From NCBI GenBank assembly GCA_964548165.1, contig CAZJQD010000013.1:12454-76453 (forward strand): a stretch of 64,000 bases of DNA, in the 5' to 3' direction. The notes beneath the pieces are model-generated. The model had not been told where the DNA came from. It saw nothing but the letters and a program-made list of their open reading frames with translations, and did no database searches. Source of the stretch: CAZJQD01 sp964548165 [NCBI: uncultured bacterium] (lineage in GTDB: Bacteria; UBA8481). The position numbers and the translations under genes were made by a program. Of this stretch, positions 8,787 through 16,833 are shown piece after piece (the first letter of the stretch is position 1; each line of letters begins with the position of its first letter).

Positions 8787-9221
8787 TACACAGGAATCTA
8801 CGAGCAGCTCATTGACGCAAAGGGACGCATCTTCCTACCGGGGGCCTTTCGGCAGGAATTCGGCAGTTCCTTCACCATCTCCCTCGGCTTCGACGGATGC
8901 CTCTGCCTCTGGAAAACGGAGGATTGGCAGGCATTCGTCGAGCAGGAAATTCACCAGCGGACCCAGCTCTCCCGCTCTGCCCGCGACGTCAGTCGCTGGC
9001 TCTTGAACAACGCCTTCCAGGGCGAGTTCGACTCCCAGTTCCGCTTCACCGTGCCCCAGGCCCTGAGGGCACGGGTGAAGGTGGAACGCGAGATTATCCT
9101 CGCGGGCAGTGGCCGTCGCCTCGAGATCTGGCCGCGCCCAGCCTGGAACGACTATCAAGCGCGAATCGCTGGAAATATAGAAGATATAGCCGATTCCCTG
9201 GCCAAGGAGTTCCGCATCTAG
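8784..9221 (+). CDS. mraZ: Transcriptional regulator MraZ
   Basis: DNA-binding regulator that heads the division and cell wall (dcw) cluster. The protein is 145 residues with two AbrB-like half domains: YTGIYEQLIDAKGRIFLPG at the N-terminus and GEFDSQFRFTVPQALRARV near residue 75, each with the DxxGR/R-type beta-barrel signature in conserved or variant form. ATG 8784 is the family-consistent start; upstream in-frame codons belong to the operator region. The operator of tandem GTGG boxes runs directly into the start codon, in line with autoregulation. An inverted-repeat element separates it from rsmH. Confidence 0.93.
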   Translation: MYTGIYEQLIDAKGRIFLPGAFRQEFGSSFTISLGFDGCLCLWKTEDWQAFVEQEIHQRTQLSRSARDVSRWLLNNAFQGEFDSQFRFTVPQALRARVKVEREIILAGSGRRLEIWPRPAWNDYQARIAGNIEDIADSLAKEFRI

Positions 9222-9228
9222 CTGTGTC

Positions 9229-9338
9229 GTGTCAGACTGCGGAAATGCGGATCTGGAAATGCGCGACTTGCGTTTGTGACGCGAATCAGTGACTTGCAAC
9301 TATAGTGAAATCAATGCCGCAATTCCGCAGTCTGACAC
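9229..9338. repeat. 110-bp intergenic element with GTGTCAG terminal inverted repeats (copy 1)
   Basis: GTGTCAGACTGCGGAA at 9229-9244 has its perfect reverse complement at 9323-9338. Allowing one mismatch the arms extend by TGCGG to 22 bp. The element starts 8 bp after the mraZ stop. Two further intergenic elements of similar length and end sequence occur at 26830 and 43406. The interior shares TGCAACTA with copy 3. Confidence 0.8.
9301..9313 (+). promoter_or_regulatory. Candidate -10 of rsmH, inside the repeat element
   Basis: TATAGT at 9301-9306 lies 7 nt before ATG 9314. It sits inside the 110-bp element. A matching -35 at 16-18 nt is not convincing; TTGTGA at 9274 would need a 21-nt spacer. 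Confidence 0.45.
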
Positions 9339-10228
9339 CTAGCGTGATTTCGACCGTCCACCGTCCCGTTCTCATGGATGCCGTGCGGGAAGCTTTCACC
9401 ATGGCTCCTGGTACCGTCATCGACGCCACCGGGGGCGGGGGCGGGCACAGCGCCCTGCTCCTGGAACTCGGCCATACCGTCATCGCCTGCGACCGCGATC
9501 CCGCCGCCTGTGCCCGCCTGGAGGCCCGTTTCCAGGGCCATCCGCGGCTACGCGTTCATGCCGGCGACTTCCGGTCCTTGCCCCCCGGCCCCGTCCAGGG
9601 ACTCCTCGCCGATCTCGGACTCTCCTCCGACCAGCTCGACTCCGCCGATCGTGGCTTCTCGTTCCAGAACGACGCCTATCCGGACATGCGCATGGATCCT
9701 GCCCTCCCGCAATCCGCCGCTGACCTGATCGCGACCTCCGATCTCTCCACCCTGGCCCGCATCCTCAAGGTCTACGGCGAGGAACCACGGGCGGCCCGCA
9801 TTGCCCGTGCCCTCGTCGGCCGCTCGTTCGCATCCTGCAAGGAACTGGCCGCGATCATCCAGGCCGCGTCGGGCTACCATGGATCCCGAACGCACCCGGC
9901 CACGCGCACCTTCCAGGCCCTCCGGATCGCCGTGAACGACGAGCTGGGACAGCTCGAGGCCCTGCTCGATGCCGCGCCGCGCGTGGTGGAGCCCGGCGGC
10001 AGGATCGCGATCATCTCCTTCCACTCCCTCGAAGATCGGATGGTCAAGCGGGCGATGGCGGCGTGGTGCGGGGTCTGTCGCTGTCCGCCGGGCCTTCCGG
10101 TCTGTGCCTGCGGCGTTAAACCTTGCGCAAAGCCTCTATGGAAAGGCTTTCGAGGTGCCGATGACAGGGAAGTAGCCGACAATCCGCGCTCACGAAGTGC
10201 CCATATCCGGGGTGTCGTTCGCGTCTAG
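9314..10228 (+). CDS. rsmH: 16S rRNA (cytosine(1402)-N(4))-methyltransferase RsmH
   Basis: S-adenosylmethionine-dependent methyltransferase acting on 16S rRNA in the decoding region. Conserved blocks are HRPVLMDAVREAF, the SAM-binding VIDATGGGGGHSALLLELG, LLADLGLSSDQLD, the family signature GFSFQNDAYPDMRMD, TRTFQALRIAVNDEL and IISFHSLEDRMVK. Glycine-rich GGGGGHS replaces the usual GxGGHS. Cysteines cluster near residue 255 (CGVCRCPPGLPVCACG). ATG 9314 fits a leaderless start from TATAGT, giving 304 residues. GTG 9344 (294 residues) fits the usual family N-terminus better and would put the whole repeat element outside the gene. Both are possible. Confidence 0.93.
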   Translation: MPQFRSLTPSVISTVHRPVLMDAVREAFTMAPGTVIDATGGGGGHSALLLELGHTVIACDRDPAACARLEARFQGHPRLRVHAGDFRSLPPGPVQGLLADLGLSSDQLDSADRGFSFQNDAYPDMRMDPALPQSAADLIATSDLSTLARILKVYGEEPRAARIARALVGRSFASCKELAAIIQAASGYHGSRTHPATRTFQALRIAVNDELGQLEALLDAAPRVVEPGGRIAIISFHSLEDRMVKRAMAAWCGVCRCPPGLPVCACGVKPCAKPLWKGFRGADDREVADNPRSRSAHIRGVVRV

Positions 10229-10248
10229 TCGGCTCAACACACCATGCC

Positions 10249-10614
10249 ATGAAGCCTACGACGCTGAACATGCAGGAAGCCGAGACCTGGAAGCGCACCA
10301 AGGTCCACTTTGCCGTCATCGGTGCGCTCATGCTCTTCGCGCTCGCCATCCTGACCCAGGAGAACACCTTTCATGGCATGACGCGAGAGCTTCTGAAGCT
10401 CGAGCGATCCCGGCGCGATCTCGTCGAGGAGCGCGATCGCCTGACGCTGACCGTCGAGCAGTATCGGCATCCCGCCCGGATCCGCACGCTGGCCACCGAG
10501 CACTATGGGCTGGCCGTACCGGCGCCGGACAATGTCCAGGATGTTCCCGCTGCTCCTCCATCCCGGAGGGAACCGGGGCTCGAGGCGCGCGAGCGAGAGG
10601 CCGCGAGGCCATGA
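10249..10614 (+). CDS. ftsL: FtsL-like cell division protein
   Basis: Small bitopic membrane protein of 121 residues. A single transmembrane segment, VHFAVIGALMLFALAIL, lies at about residues 19-36. A charged coiled coil follows (ELLKLERSRRDLVEERDRL), and then the typical closing motif PARIRTLATEHYGL near residue 80. The last 35 residues are Pro/Arg/Glu-rich and poorly conserved. This architecture and position between rsmH and murE identify FtsL, which recruits the division synthase with FtsB and FtsQ. No ftsI follows, unlike most dcw clusters. Its stop overlaps the murE start (ATGA). Primary sequence alone would be weak evidence. Confidence 0.72.
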   Translation: MKPTTLNMQEAETWKRTKVHFAVIGALMLFALAILTQENTFHGMTRELLKLERSRRDLVEERDRLTLTVEQYRHPARIRTLATEHYGLAVPAPDNVQDVPAAPPSRREPGLEAREREAARP

Positions 10615-12104
10615 CCGCGGGGGGAGGGGCGAGACCGGTGGTGACCATGCCCTCCATGCCGCTCGACGAGCTCCTCGACGGGTTGCCCGTCCCGCCCCTG
10701 TCCTCGACGTCCATCCCGATCGCCGACGTGGTGACCGATTCCCGCGACGTCACCCCTGGAGCGCTCTTCGTGGCGATCAAGGGGAGCGTGACCGACGGAC
10801 ATGACCACGCGGAGGATGCCGCTCGCCGCGGCGCCGTGGCCGTCATCGCCGCACGCCCCATCGCCGCGCTCTCCAGCTCCTCGAAGCCCATTCCGGTTCT
10901 CGTCCTTCCTGATCCCGCCGCCGCGCTCCCCACGCTCGCCGTTCGCTTCTTTCGCGATCCCTCGTCGACGCTCACCGTCCTCGGCGTCACCGGCACGAAC
11001 GGCAAGTCGACGACGACCTACCTCCTGCAGTCCGTGCTCGCGGCCGCCGGCTCCCGGTGCGCCGTTCTCGGCACCCTCGGCTACGCCATCGGCCATCACG
11101 TCTACGAGGCTCCCAACACCACGCCCGACGCGCTCCTCCTCCAGCGGCTCTTCGCGTCCTGCCGCGCCGAGGGCCTCAGCCACGTCGCGATGGAAATTTC
11201 CTCGCATGCCCTCGCGCTCGATCGGATCGCAGGAACGCGGGTGACGACCGCCGCCTTCACCAACTTCACGCAGGACCACCTGGATTTCCACGGCACCATG
11301 GACGCGTACTTCGCGGCCAAGGCGAGAGTGTTCGCGCTCACGGGCGGCCGCGGCGCCGTCAATGCCGAGGATGAGCGCGTTCGTGGACTGACCCGCCGCT
11401 ATCCCGGCCTCGTGACCTTCGGCACCGGAGGTCGCGTCCAGGCCACGAACATCCGCCTCGGGCTCAAAGAGACCCACTTCACCCTCACCCACGACGATCG
11501 CGCGCGGACGGTCACGACGAGCCTGGTGGGAGAACCTAACATCCAGAATGCCCTGGCGACCGCGGCCCTGGCGCTCGATCTTGGAATCGAGGACGAGGTG
11601 ATCGTCCGGGGCCTGACCGCGGCCCGCGCCCCGCGCGGGCGCTTCGAGCTGGTGCCGACCGCGGGAAATTATGCGGTCGCCGTCGATTACGCGCACACGC
11701 CCGACGCGCTCGAACGGCTCCTGGGAGCCGCGAGGGCCCTCAAGCCGCGCCGCGTGCTCCTCGTCTTCGGTTGCGGCGGCGATCGCGATCGCACGAAGCG
11801 GCCGCGCATGGGCGCGCTCGCGGCCTCGCTGGCGGACGAGTCCTGGCTGACATCCGACAACCCGCGGACCGAGGACCCGGGCAGCATCCTCGACGAGATC
11901 GAGGCCGGCATGGCCGGCGGCCGCTGGCGCCGAGAGCCCGATCGCCGAGCGGCGATCCGCGACGCGGTCGCCGCCCTTCGGGAGGGCGACCTTCTTCTCG
12001 TGGCGGGCAAGGGGCACGAGGACTACCAGATCATCGGGCGCGAGAAGCGCCCATTCGACGACCGCGCCGAGCTCATGACGGCGCTGAAGGAGCAGGGGAG
12101 ATGA
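10611..12104 (+). CDS. murE: UDP-MurNAc-tripeptide ligase MurE (meso-DAP type)
   Basis: Adds the third amino acid to the cytoplasmic peptidoglycan precursor. The protein is 497 residues with all three Mur-ligase domains. N-terminal VTDSRDVTPGALFVAIKG binds UDP, GVTGTNGKSTTTYLL is the ATP P-loop, and NFTQDHLDFHGTMDAYFAAK carries the carbamylated lysine region. DNPRTEDP near residue 423 is the signature of enzymes that add meso-diaminopimelate. ATG 10611 overlaps the ftsL stop, consistent with the DSR motif lying at a normal distance from the start. It overlaps the murF-like gene by ATGA. Confidence 0.95.
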   Translation: MTAGGGARPVVTMPSMPLDELLDGLPVPPLSSTSIPIADVVTDSRDVTPGALFVAIKGSVTDGHDHAEDAARRGAVAVIAARPIAALSSSSKPIPVLVLPDPAAALPTLAVRFFRDPSSTLTVLGVTGTNGKSTTTYLLQSVLAAAGSRCAVLGTLGYAIGHHVYEAPNTTPDALLLQRLFASCRAEGLSHVAMEISSHALALDRIAGTRVTTAAFTNFTQDHLDFHGTMDAYFAAKARVFALTGGRGAVNAEDERVRGLTRRYPGLVTFGTGGRVQATNIRLGLKETHFTLTHDDRARTVTTSLVGEPNIQNALATAALALDLGIEDEVIVRGLTAARAPRGRFELVPTAGNYAVAVDYAHTPDALERLLGAARALKPRRVLLVFGCGGDRDRTKRPRMGALAASLADESWLTSDNPRTEDPGSILDEIEAGMAGGRWRREPDRRAAIRDAVAALREGDLLLVAGKGHEDYQIIGREKRPFDDRAELMTALKEQGR

Positions 12105-13126
12105 ACCGTATCGTTCACTGGAATGCCACGACGCTGGGCGAACTCGCCGCCGCCGCGGGCGCGGCCCTGGAGCGCGGTGCCGCGACACGGCGCATTTGCG
12201 CCTTCTCCGTGCCCGCCGACTCGTCGTCCGCGCTCGTGGAGAAGATCGACGGACCCGGCATGGACCGGTTCACCGTGGTCGCCGTACCCCAGGGAGCCGG
12301 GGCCGCTGCGGCCCTGTCGGCGATCGCGGCCGCCGGCGCGGTCGCCCTGGTGGAACGGGAACTGCCCGTTCCTGCCGCGATGGCCGTCCTGCGCGTCCCC
12401 GTCCTGGCCGACGCCATCGCTCGCCTGGCCTCGGCGCGCCGCGCCGCCTCGCGAGCGCGCGTCCTTGCCGTCGTCGGCGCCGACGCCGCCGCGATCGCGG
12501 TGCCGCTGGCCGCCACCTGCAAGCGCCGCTGGCGAACGGTCAGCGCCATGGTGCCCGGCGACCTCGACGCGGCCCTTCTGGCCCTCACTCCGTCGACCGA
12601 TCGCGCCGTCGTCGTCCTGGACGCTGCGAATCTCGTCTCCTTCGTCGCCGACATGTCCCTGGCCGCACCGGCGCTTGTCGTCGCCGCTCTTCCGCGCCCC
12701 GGGGATCCCGCACCCCTGGACTTCGCCGCGGCCCTGCCCTCGACCTCGGTCCTGATCCTCGATGATGCCGATCCCCGCGCCGGTCTCATCCGGCAGTCTG
12801 CGTCCTGCCGCGTCCTGGCGCCCTCCGCGCTCCTGGGATCCGCCGGCGATCCGGCAGGTGCCGCGCACGGCGGCCCTTACCAGGGGCCCGTCGTCGTTCC
12901 CGCTCGAGGTCGCTTTACCTGTCGCGGCCTCGTCGTGCACACCTCCCTGCCTCCCGCCGCGGTCTCCGCGTCCCGGCTCGCCGCGGCTGCCGCGCTCTTC
13001 ACCGGCACCGACGCCCTCGACATCGCGGACGCGTTCGCGCGGCTCCTGCCGGCCGCGATGCCCCATCCCGTCCCCGCCGCTTCTGCGTTCGTGGAAGCGG
13101 CTTCGACCCTGGCCCGCGCCGTCTGA
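12101..13126 (+). CDS. MurF-like protein without ATP-binding P-loop (probable pseudoenzyme)
   Basis: Intact 341-codon frame at the exact murF position, overlapping murE (ATGA) and ending 1 bp before mraY. Layout follows the MurF N-terminal and central domains: a LAAAAGAAL start, an AAGAVALVERELPVP segment like the MurF GAxAVLVE block, and a LADAIARLASARRAA helix before the nucleotide region. Where MurF has GSNGKTTTK it reads VVGADAAAIAVPLAAT, with no Gly-Lys-Thr. The DSR motif of the UDP-binding domain is also lost (FSVPADSS). The C-terminal ligase domain seems missing or drastically shortened, since MurF is usually ~450 residues. It cannot be a normal ligase. Either MurF activity is encoded elsewhere or this is a non-catalytic cluster partner. 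Confidence 0.7.
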   Translation: MNRIVHWNATTLGELAAAAGAALERGAATRRICAFSVPADSSSALVEKIDGPGMDRFTVVAVPQGAGAAAALSAIAAAGAVALVERELPVPAAMAVLRVPVLADAIARLASARRAASRARVLAVVGADAAAIAVPLAATCKRRWRTVSAMVPGDLDAALLALTPSTDRAVVVLDAANLVSFVADMSLAAPALVVAALPRPGDPAPLDFAAALPSTSVLILDDADPRAGLIRQSASCRVLAPSALLGSAGDPAGAAHGGPYQGPVVVPARGRFTCRGLVVHTSLPPAAVSASRLAAAAALFTGTDALDIADAFARLLPAAMPHPVPAASAFVEAASTLARAV

Positions 13127-13127
13127 C

Positions 13128-14243
13128 ATGCTCTATCATCTCGCGACGCTGGCCGATGTCTTCGGGCCCTTGCGGCTCTTCCAGTACATCACCTTCCGCG
13201 CCGCGTTCGCGACCGTCTTCGCCCTGTTGCTCTCCGTAGCACTGGGCCCCGCCTTCATTCGGGCCCTGGGCGCCCTGAGGATGGCTCACCTCAAGGATCG
13301 CGAGGAGCTCGACTTTCACGCTCACAAGCTGGGAACGCCGACGATGGGCGGGCTCCTGATGATCGGCTCCGTCTCGGCCTCCATGATCCTCTTCGGCAAC
13401 TTCACCAACCGCTACGTCCCGCTCCTCCTTCTCGTCACTATTGGCCTCGCGTCGCTCGGCTTCATCGACGACTACCTGAAGATGACCAAGAAGAACACCA
13501 AGGGTCTCCCCGGCCGCTACAAGCTCCTCGGCCAGGGCTTCCTCTCGCTCATGCTCGGTCTTTCCCTCTTCATCCTCCCCACCGAGGCGGGCCGCCTCTG
13601 GCTCGGCGAGGCCGTCACCATCGACTATGCCTCCACGCTCACCGTTCCCTTCCTCAAGAACCTCCTCATCCCCCTGGGCCTGCTCTACATTCCCTTCATC
13701 ATGCTCGTTGTCACCGGGGCCTCGAACGCGGTCAACCTCACCGATGGCCTGGACGGCCTGGCCGCCGGTTCCACGATCGCGTGCGCGGGCGCCCTCGCCG
13801 GGCTCACGTACATCACCGGCCACTCCAACTTCTCCACCTACCTCAATGTCCTCTACATCCGCGATGTCGGCGAGATCACCGTCTTTCTCGGGGCCCTCAT
13901 CGGCGCGCTCCTGGGGTTCCTCTGGTTCAACGCCTATCCCGCCCAGGTCTTCATGGGCGACACCGGATCGCTCGCGCTCGGCGGCGCGCTCGGCACCGTG
14001 GCCGTCTTCATCAAGCAGGAACTGCTCCTCGTGATCATCGGCGGCGTCTTCGTCGCGGAGGCGCTCTCCGTCATCATCCAGGTCTTCTCGTTCAAGACGA
14101 CGGGCCGGCGCGTCTTCCGCATGGCGCCCCTGCATCATCACTTCGAGAAGCAGGGATGGCCGGAGCCGAAAGTCATCGTGCGATTCTGGATCGTTTCCTT
14201 CATATTGACCCTGGTCGCGCTCGCGACGCTGAAATTGAGGTAG
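13128..14243 (+). CDS. mraY: Phospho-N-acetylmuramoyl-pentapeptide transferase MraY
   Basis: Integral membrane enzyme that makes lipid I from UDP-MurNAc-pentapeptide and undecaprenyl phosphate. The protein is 371 residues with about ten hydrophobic segments. Diagnostic motifs are GTPTMGGLLM, FIDDYLKMTKKNTKGL, NAVNLTDGLDGLAAG (catalytic Asp region), FMGDTGSLALGG and APLHHHFEKQGWPE. ATG 13128 lies immediately after the murF-like stop. It is followed by murD after 7 bp. Confidence 0.97.
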   Translation: MLYHLATLADVFGPLRLFQYITFRAAFATVFALLLSVALGPAFIRALGALRMAHLKDREELDFHAHKLGTPTMGGLLMIGSVSASMILFGNFTNRYVPLLLLVTIGLASLGFIDDYLKMTKKNTKGLPGRYKLLGQGFLSLMLGLSLFILPTEAGRLWLGEAVTIDYASTLTVPFLKNLLIPLGLLYIPFIMLVVTGASNAVNLTDGLDGLAAGSTIACAGALAGLTYITGHSNFSTYLNVLYIRDVGEITVFLGALIGALLGFLWFNAYPAQVFMGDTGSLALGGALGTVAVFIKQELLLVIIGGVFVAEALSVIIQVFSFKTTGRRVFRMAPLHHHFEKQGWPEPKVIVRFWIVSFILTLVALATLKLR

Positions 14244-14250
14244 ATTTCCC

Positions 14251-15630
14251 GTGTTCTCGTTGAATGGACAGAAGGTGACCATCCTCGGATGGGCCCGATC
14301 GGGACGCGCCAGCGCGCGCCTGGCCGCCTCCCTGGGCGCCCGCGTCTTCGTCTCCGACAATCGACCCGCATCCGCATTCGACGCCGAGTCACTGGCCGAG
14401 TTGAAGAACTATGACCACGAGCTCGGCGCCCATACCGATCGCGCCCGCGACGCCGCCCTCATCGTGCTCTCGCCCGGCATCCCGCCTGAGATCCCCTTCC
14501 TGGCCGATTTCAAGGGAGAGGTCTGGAGCGAGCTGGAGCTGGCCACGCGCGTGATGCCTTGCCGCATCGTCGCCGTCACCGGTACCAACGGCAAGACGAC
14601 GACGACGACGCTCATCGGCAAGATACTCGAGGAGGCTTACACCGGAGGGCGCACCTGGATTGGCGGCAACATCGGCGTCGCCGTCGCGGGATTTGCCGCC
14701 GCGGTGCGCGAGGAGGACGTCTGTGTCCTCGAGCTCTCCTCGTTCCAGCTCGAGACCATCCGCGCCTTCCATCCCCGGATCGCCGTCTACCTGAATCTTC
14801 GCTCGGACCATCTCGATCGCTACCCTGACTTCGCCGCCTACGCCGCCGCCAAGGATCGCATCCTGGCGAACATGACCGCGAACGATGTCGTCATCCTCAA
14901 CCTCGACAACGCTCACACGCGAGCCCTGGCGGAGCGGCTGAAGGGCACCGAGGGTGCGCCGCGGGTGGTGACCGTCTCCGCCGCCGGCCCCGCCGACTAC
15001 ACGCTGACACCGGCCTACGACGAGCGCCTGCTGGAGGCGGTCAAGTCGCCCGAGAACCTCCTCTCCGCCGTCGCCGTTGCGTCCCTCCTCGAGCTTGATC
15101 CCGCCCGCGTCGCGTCCGCCTTGTCCGCGTTCCAGGGGCTCCCGCACCGGATCGAACCCGTGGGCGTGGTGGACGGGGCGACGTGGTACAACGATTCCAA
15201 GGCCACGAACGTGCACTCCGTCGAGGCCGCCCTCCTGCGCGTTCCCGCCCCCGTCGTCCTCGTCATGGGAGGGAGAGACAAGGGCGAGAACTACGCCGAG
15301 CTTCGCGAGCTGGTCGCCGCGCGGTGCCGACGTGTCATCGCCTACGGCGAGGCCGGGCCGCGGATCGCCGCGCTCCTGGAGTCCGCTGGCGTTCCCGTCG
15401 ACGTCATCCCATCCTTCGACGCCGCCGTCACGGCCGCGCGATCGGCGTCGCCGGGCTGTGCGAGCGTGCTCCTCTCGCCGGCCTGCTCGTCCTACGATCA
15501 GTTCAAGGACTACGTCGCCCGCGGCGATCGCTTCCGTGCCCTGGTCACCGCGATGGCCTCCGCCGCGCCTTCCTCCGTCGCGGTTGAGCCCGGCCTGGTC
15601 CGCGCCGTCCCGGCCGGAGGGCGTCGATGA
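14251..15630 (+). CDS. murD: UDP-N-acetylmuramoylalanine-D-glutamate ligase MurD
   Basis: Adds D-glutamate to UDP-MurNAc-L-Ala. The protein is 459 residues. The N-terminal Rossmann-like domain opens with VTILGWARSGRASARLA, where Trp-Ala replaces the usual GxGxSG pattern in part. The P-loop is VTGTNGKTTTTTLIGK, ELSSFQLETI is the MurD signature, and HRIEPVGVVDGATWYNDSKA with VLVMGGRDKGENY forms the C-terminal substrate domain. LLSPACSSYDQFKDYVARGD is the typical MurD end. GTG is the start. Its stop overlaps ftsW (ATGA). Confidence 0.96.
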   Translation: MFSLNGQKVTILGWARSGRASARLAASLGARVFVSDNRPASAFDAESLAELKNYDHELGAHTDRARDAALIVLSPGIPPEIPFLADFKGEVWSELELATRVMPCRIVAVTGTNGKTTTTTLIGKILEEAYTGGRTWIGGNIGVAVAGFAAAVREEDVCVLELSSFQLETIRAFHPRIAVYLNLRSDHLDRYPDFAAYAAAKDRILANMTANDVVILNLDNAHTRALAERLKGTEGAPRVVTVSAAGPADYTLTPAYDERLLEAVKSPENLLSAVAVASLLELDPARVASALSAFQGLPHRIEPVGVVDGATWYNDSKATNVHSVEAALLRVPAPVVLVMGGRDKGENYAELRELVAARCRRVIAYGEAGPRIAALLESAGVPVDVIPSFDAAVTAARSASPGCASVLLSPACSSYDQFKDYVARGDRFRALVTAMASAAPSSVAVEPGLVRAVPAGGRR

Positions 15631-16829
15631 GCGTCGTTCGTCGGCGGTCCGCCGGCCGCATTCCTCCGCGTCGTCCCGCGACGACGCCGTTCTCGTTCTT
15701 CGCCCGCAAGCGCGCCCCCGCTCCGGCCGACTACGACGCCACCCTGAACACCCCGCCCGACGCCCGGCTCGCCACGGCGACCGTTCTCCTGATGGCGATC
15801 GGCATGGTCGCCGTCTACTCCGCCGGTCCCGCGCGCGCCGCGGACGGGAGCATGGCGGGCAACATGCTCGTGCGCCAACTCATCGCCGGGATCATCGGGT
15901 GCGTGGCCATGTACGGCTGTTCGCGTCTCTCCTTGAAGCACATCGATCGCTTCACGCTCGTGGTTGTCGGGCTAGCCATCATCGCCCAGTTCCTCGTCTT
16001 CATTCCCGGCATCGGCGCCACGGTCAAGGGGGCGACGCGGTGGGTGAGGCTCGGTCCCATCTCGTTCCAGCCCTCCGAACTGGCGCGACTGGCGAGTGTC
16101 CTCTACGCGGCGCGCTTCGCCGCGCGATACCCCGAGATCGTCACCGACTGGAAGCAAGTCTGGCAGGCCTTCCTGGTCCCCGCGATCTTCACCGTCCTCG
16201 TCTATTTCCAGCGCGACCTCGATACCGCGCTCTTCATGCTCTTCTACGCCGGCATCGTCTACTTCGTCGCGGGTATGCCTCTCGTTGCCCTCGGCGGCGG
16301 CGCGGTGCTCGCCGTGGCCGGCGGCGCCTACAAGGTCTGGACCGAGCCTTACCGCATGCAGCGCATGACCGCCTTCATGAATCCCGAGGCTCATACCCAG
16401 GACGCGGGCTACCAGGTCTGGCAGGGCCTGATCGGCATGGGGAGCGGCGGGTGGTTCGGCCGGGGGCTCGGGGGATCGGTGCAGAAGTTCGGATTCCTGC
16501 CGGAGGCTCACACGGACTTCATCTTCGCCGTGATCGGCGAGGAGGGCGGCCTCCTGGCGACCCTCGTCGTCGTCGCGCTCTTCGCCACGATCGCCTGGCG
16601 CGGCTACGGGATCGCGCTCGGTCAGCCCATTCCCTACGCGCGGTACCTGGCCGTCGGCATCACGGCGATGGTGACGATCCAGGCGCTCGTGAATTTGCTC
16701 GTGGTCACGAGCTGTATTCCCGTCGCCGGAATTCCCCTGCCCCTGGTCTCGTCCGGCGGCACCAGTGTCGTCTTCATCGCGGCCGCGCTCGGAATTCTCT
16801 GGGGGCTCTCGCGCCGGCGAGACGCCTGA
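15627..16829 (+). CDS. ftsW: Division peptidoglycan polymerase FtsW (SEDS family)
   Basis: Septal SEDS glycosyltransferase of 400 residues. It has a ~45-residue basic cytoplasmic N-terminus, then about ten transmembrane segments. SEDS motifs visible are GATRWVRLGPISFQPSELA, YFQRDLDTALFML, the extracellular-loop block GYQVWQGLIGMGSGGWFGRG, FLPEAHTDFIFAVIGEEGG and PLPLVSSGGTSVVF. ATG 15627 overlaps the murD stop. Its usual partner PBP is not adjacent; the class B PBP at 30914 is the candidate in this window. Confidence 0.95.
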   Translation: MSVVRRRSAGRIPPRRPATTPFSFFARKRAPAPADYDATLNTPPDARLATATVLLMAIGMVAVYSAGPARAADGSMAGNMLVRQLIAGIIGCVAMYGCSRLSLKHIDRFTLVVVGLAIIAQFLVFIPGIGATVKGATRWVRLGPISFQPSELARLASVLYAARFAARYPEIVTDWKQVWQAFLVPAIFTVLVYFQRDLDTALFMLFYAGIVYFVAGMPLVALGGGAVLAVAGGAYKVWTEPYRMQRMTAFMNPEAHTQDAGYQVWQGLIGMGSGGWFGRGLGGSVQKFGFLPEAHTDFIFAVIGEEGGLLATLVVVALFATIAWRGYGIALGQPIPYARYLAVGITAMVTIQALVNLLVVTSCIPVAGIPLPLVSSGGTSVVFIAAALGILWGLSRRRDA

Positions 16830-16833
16830 CCGC

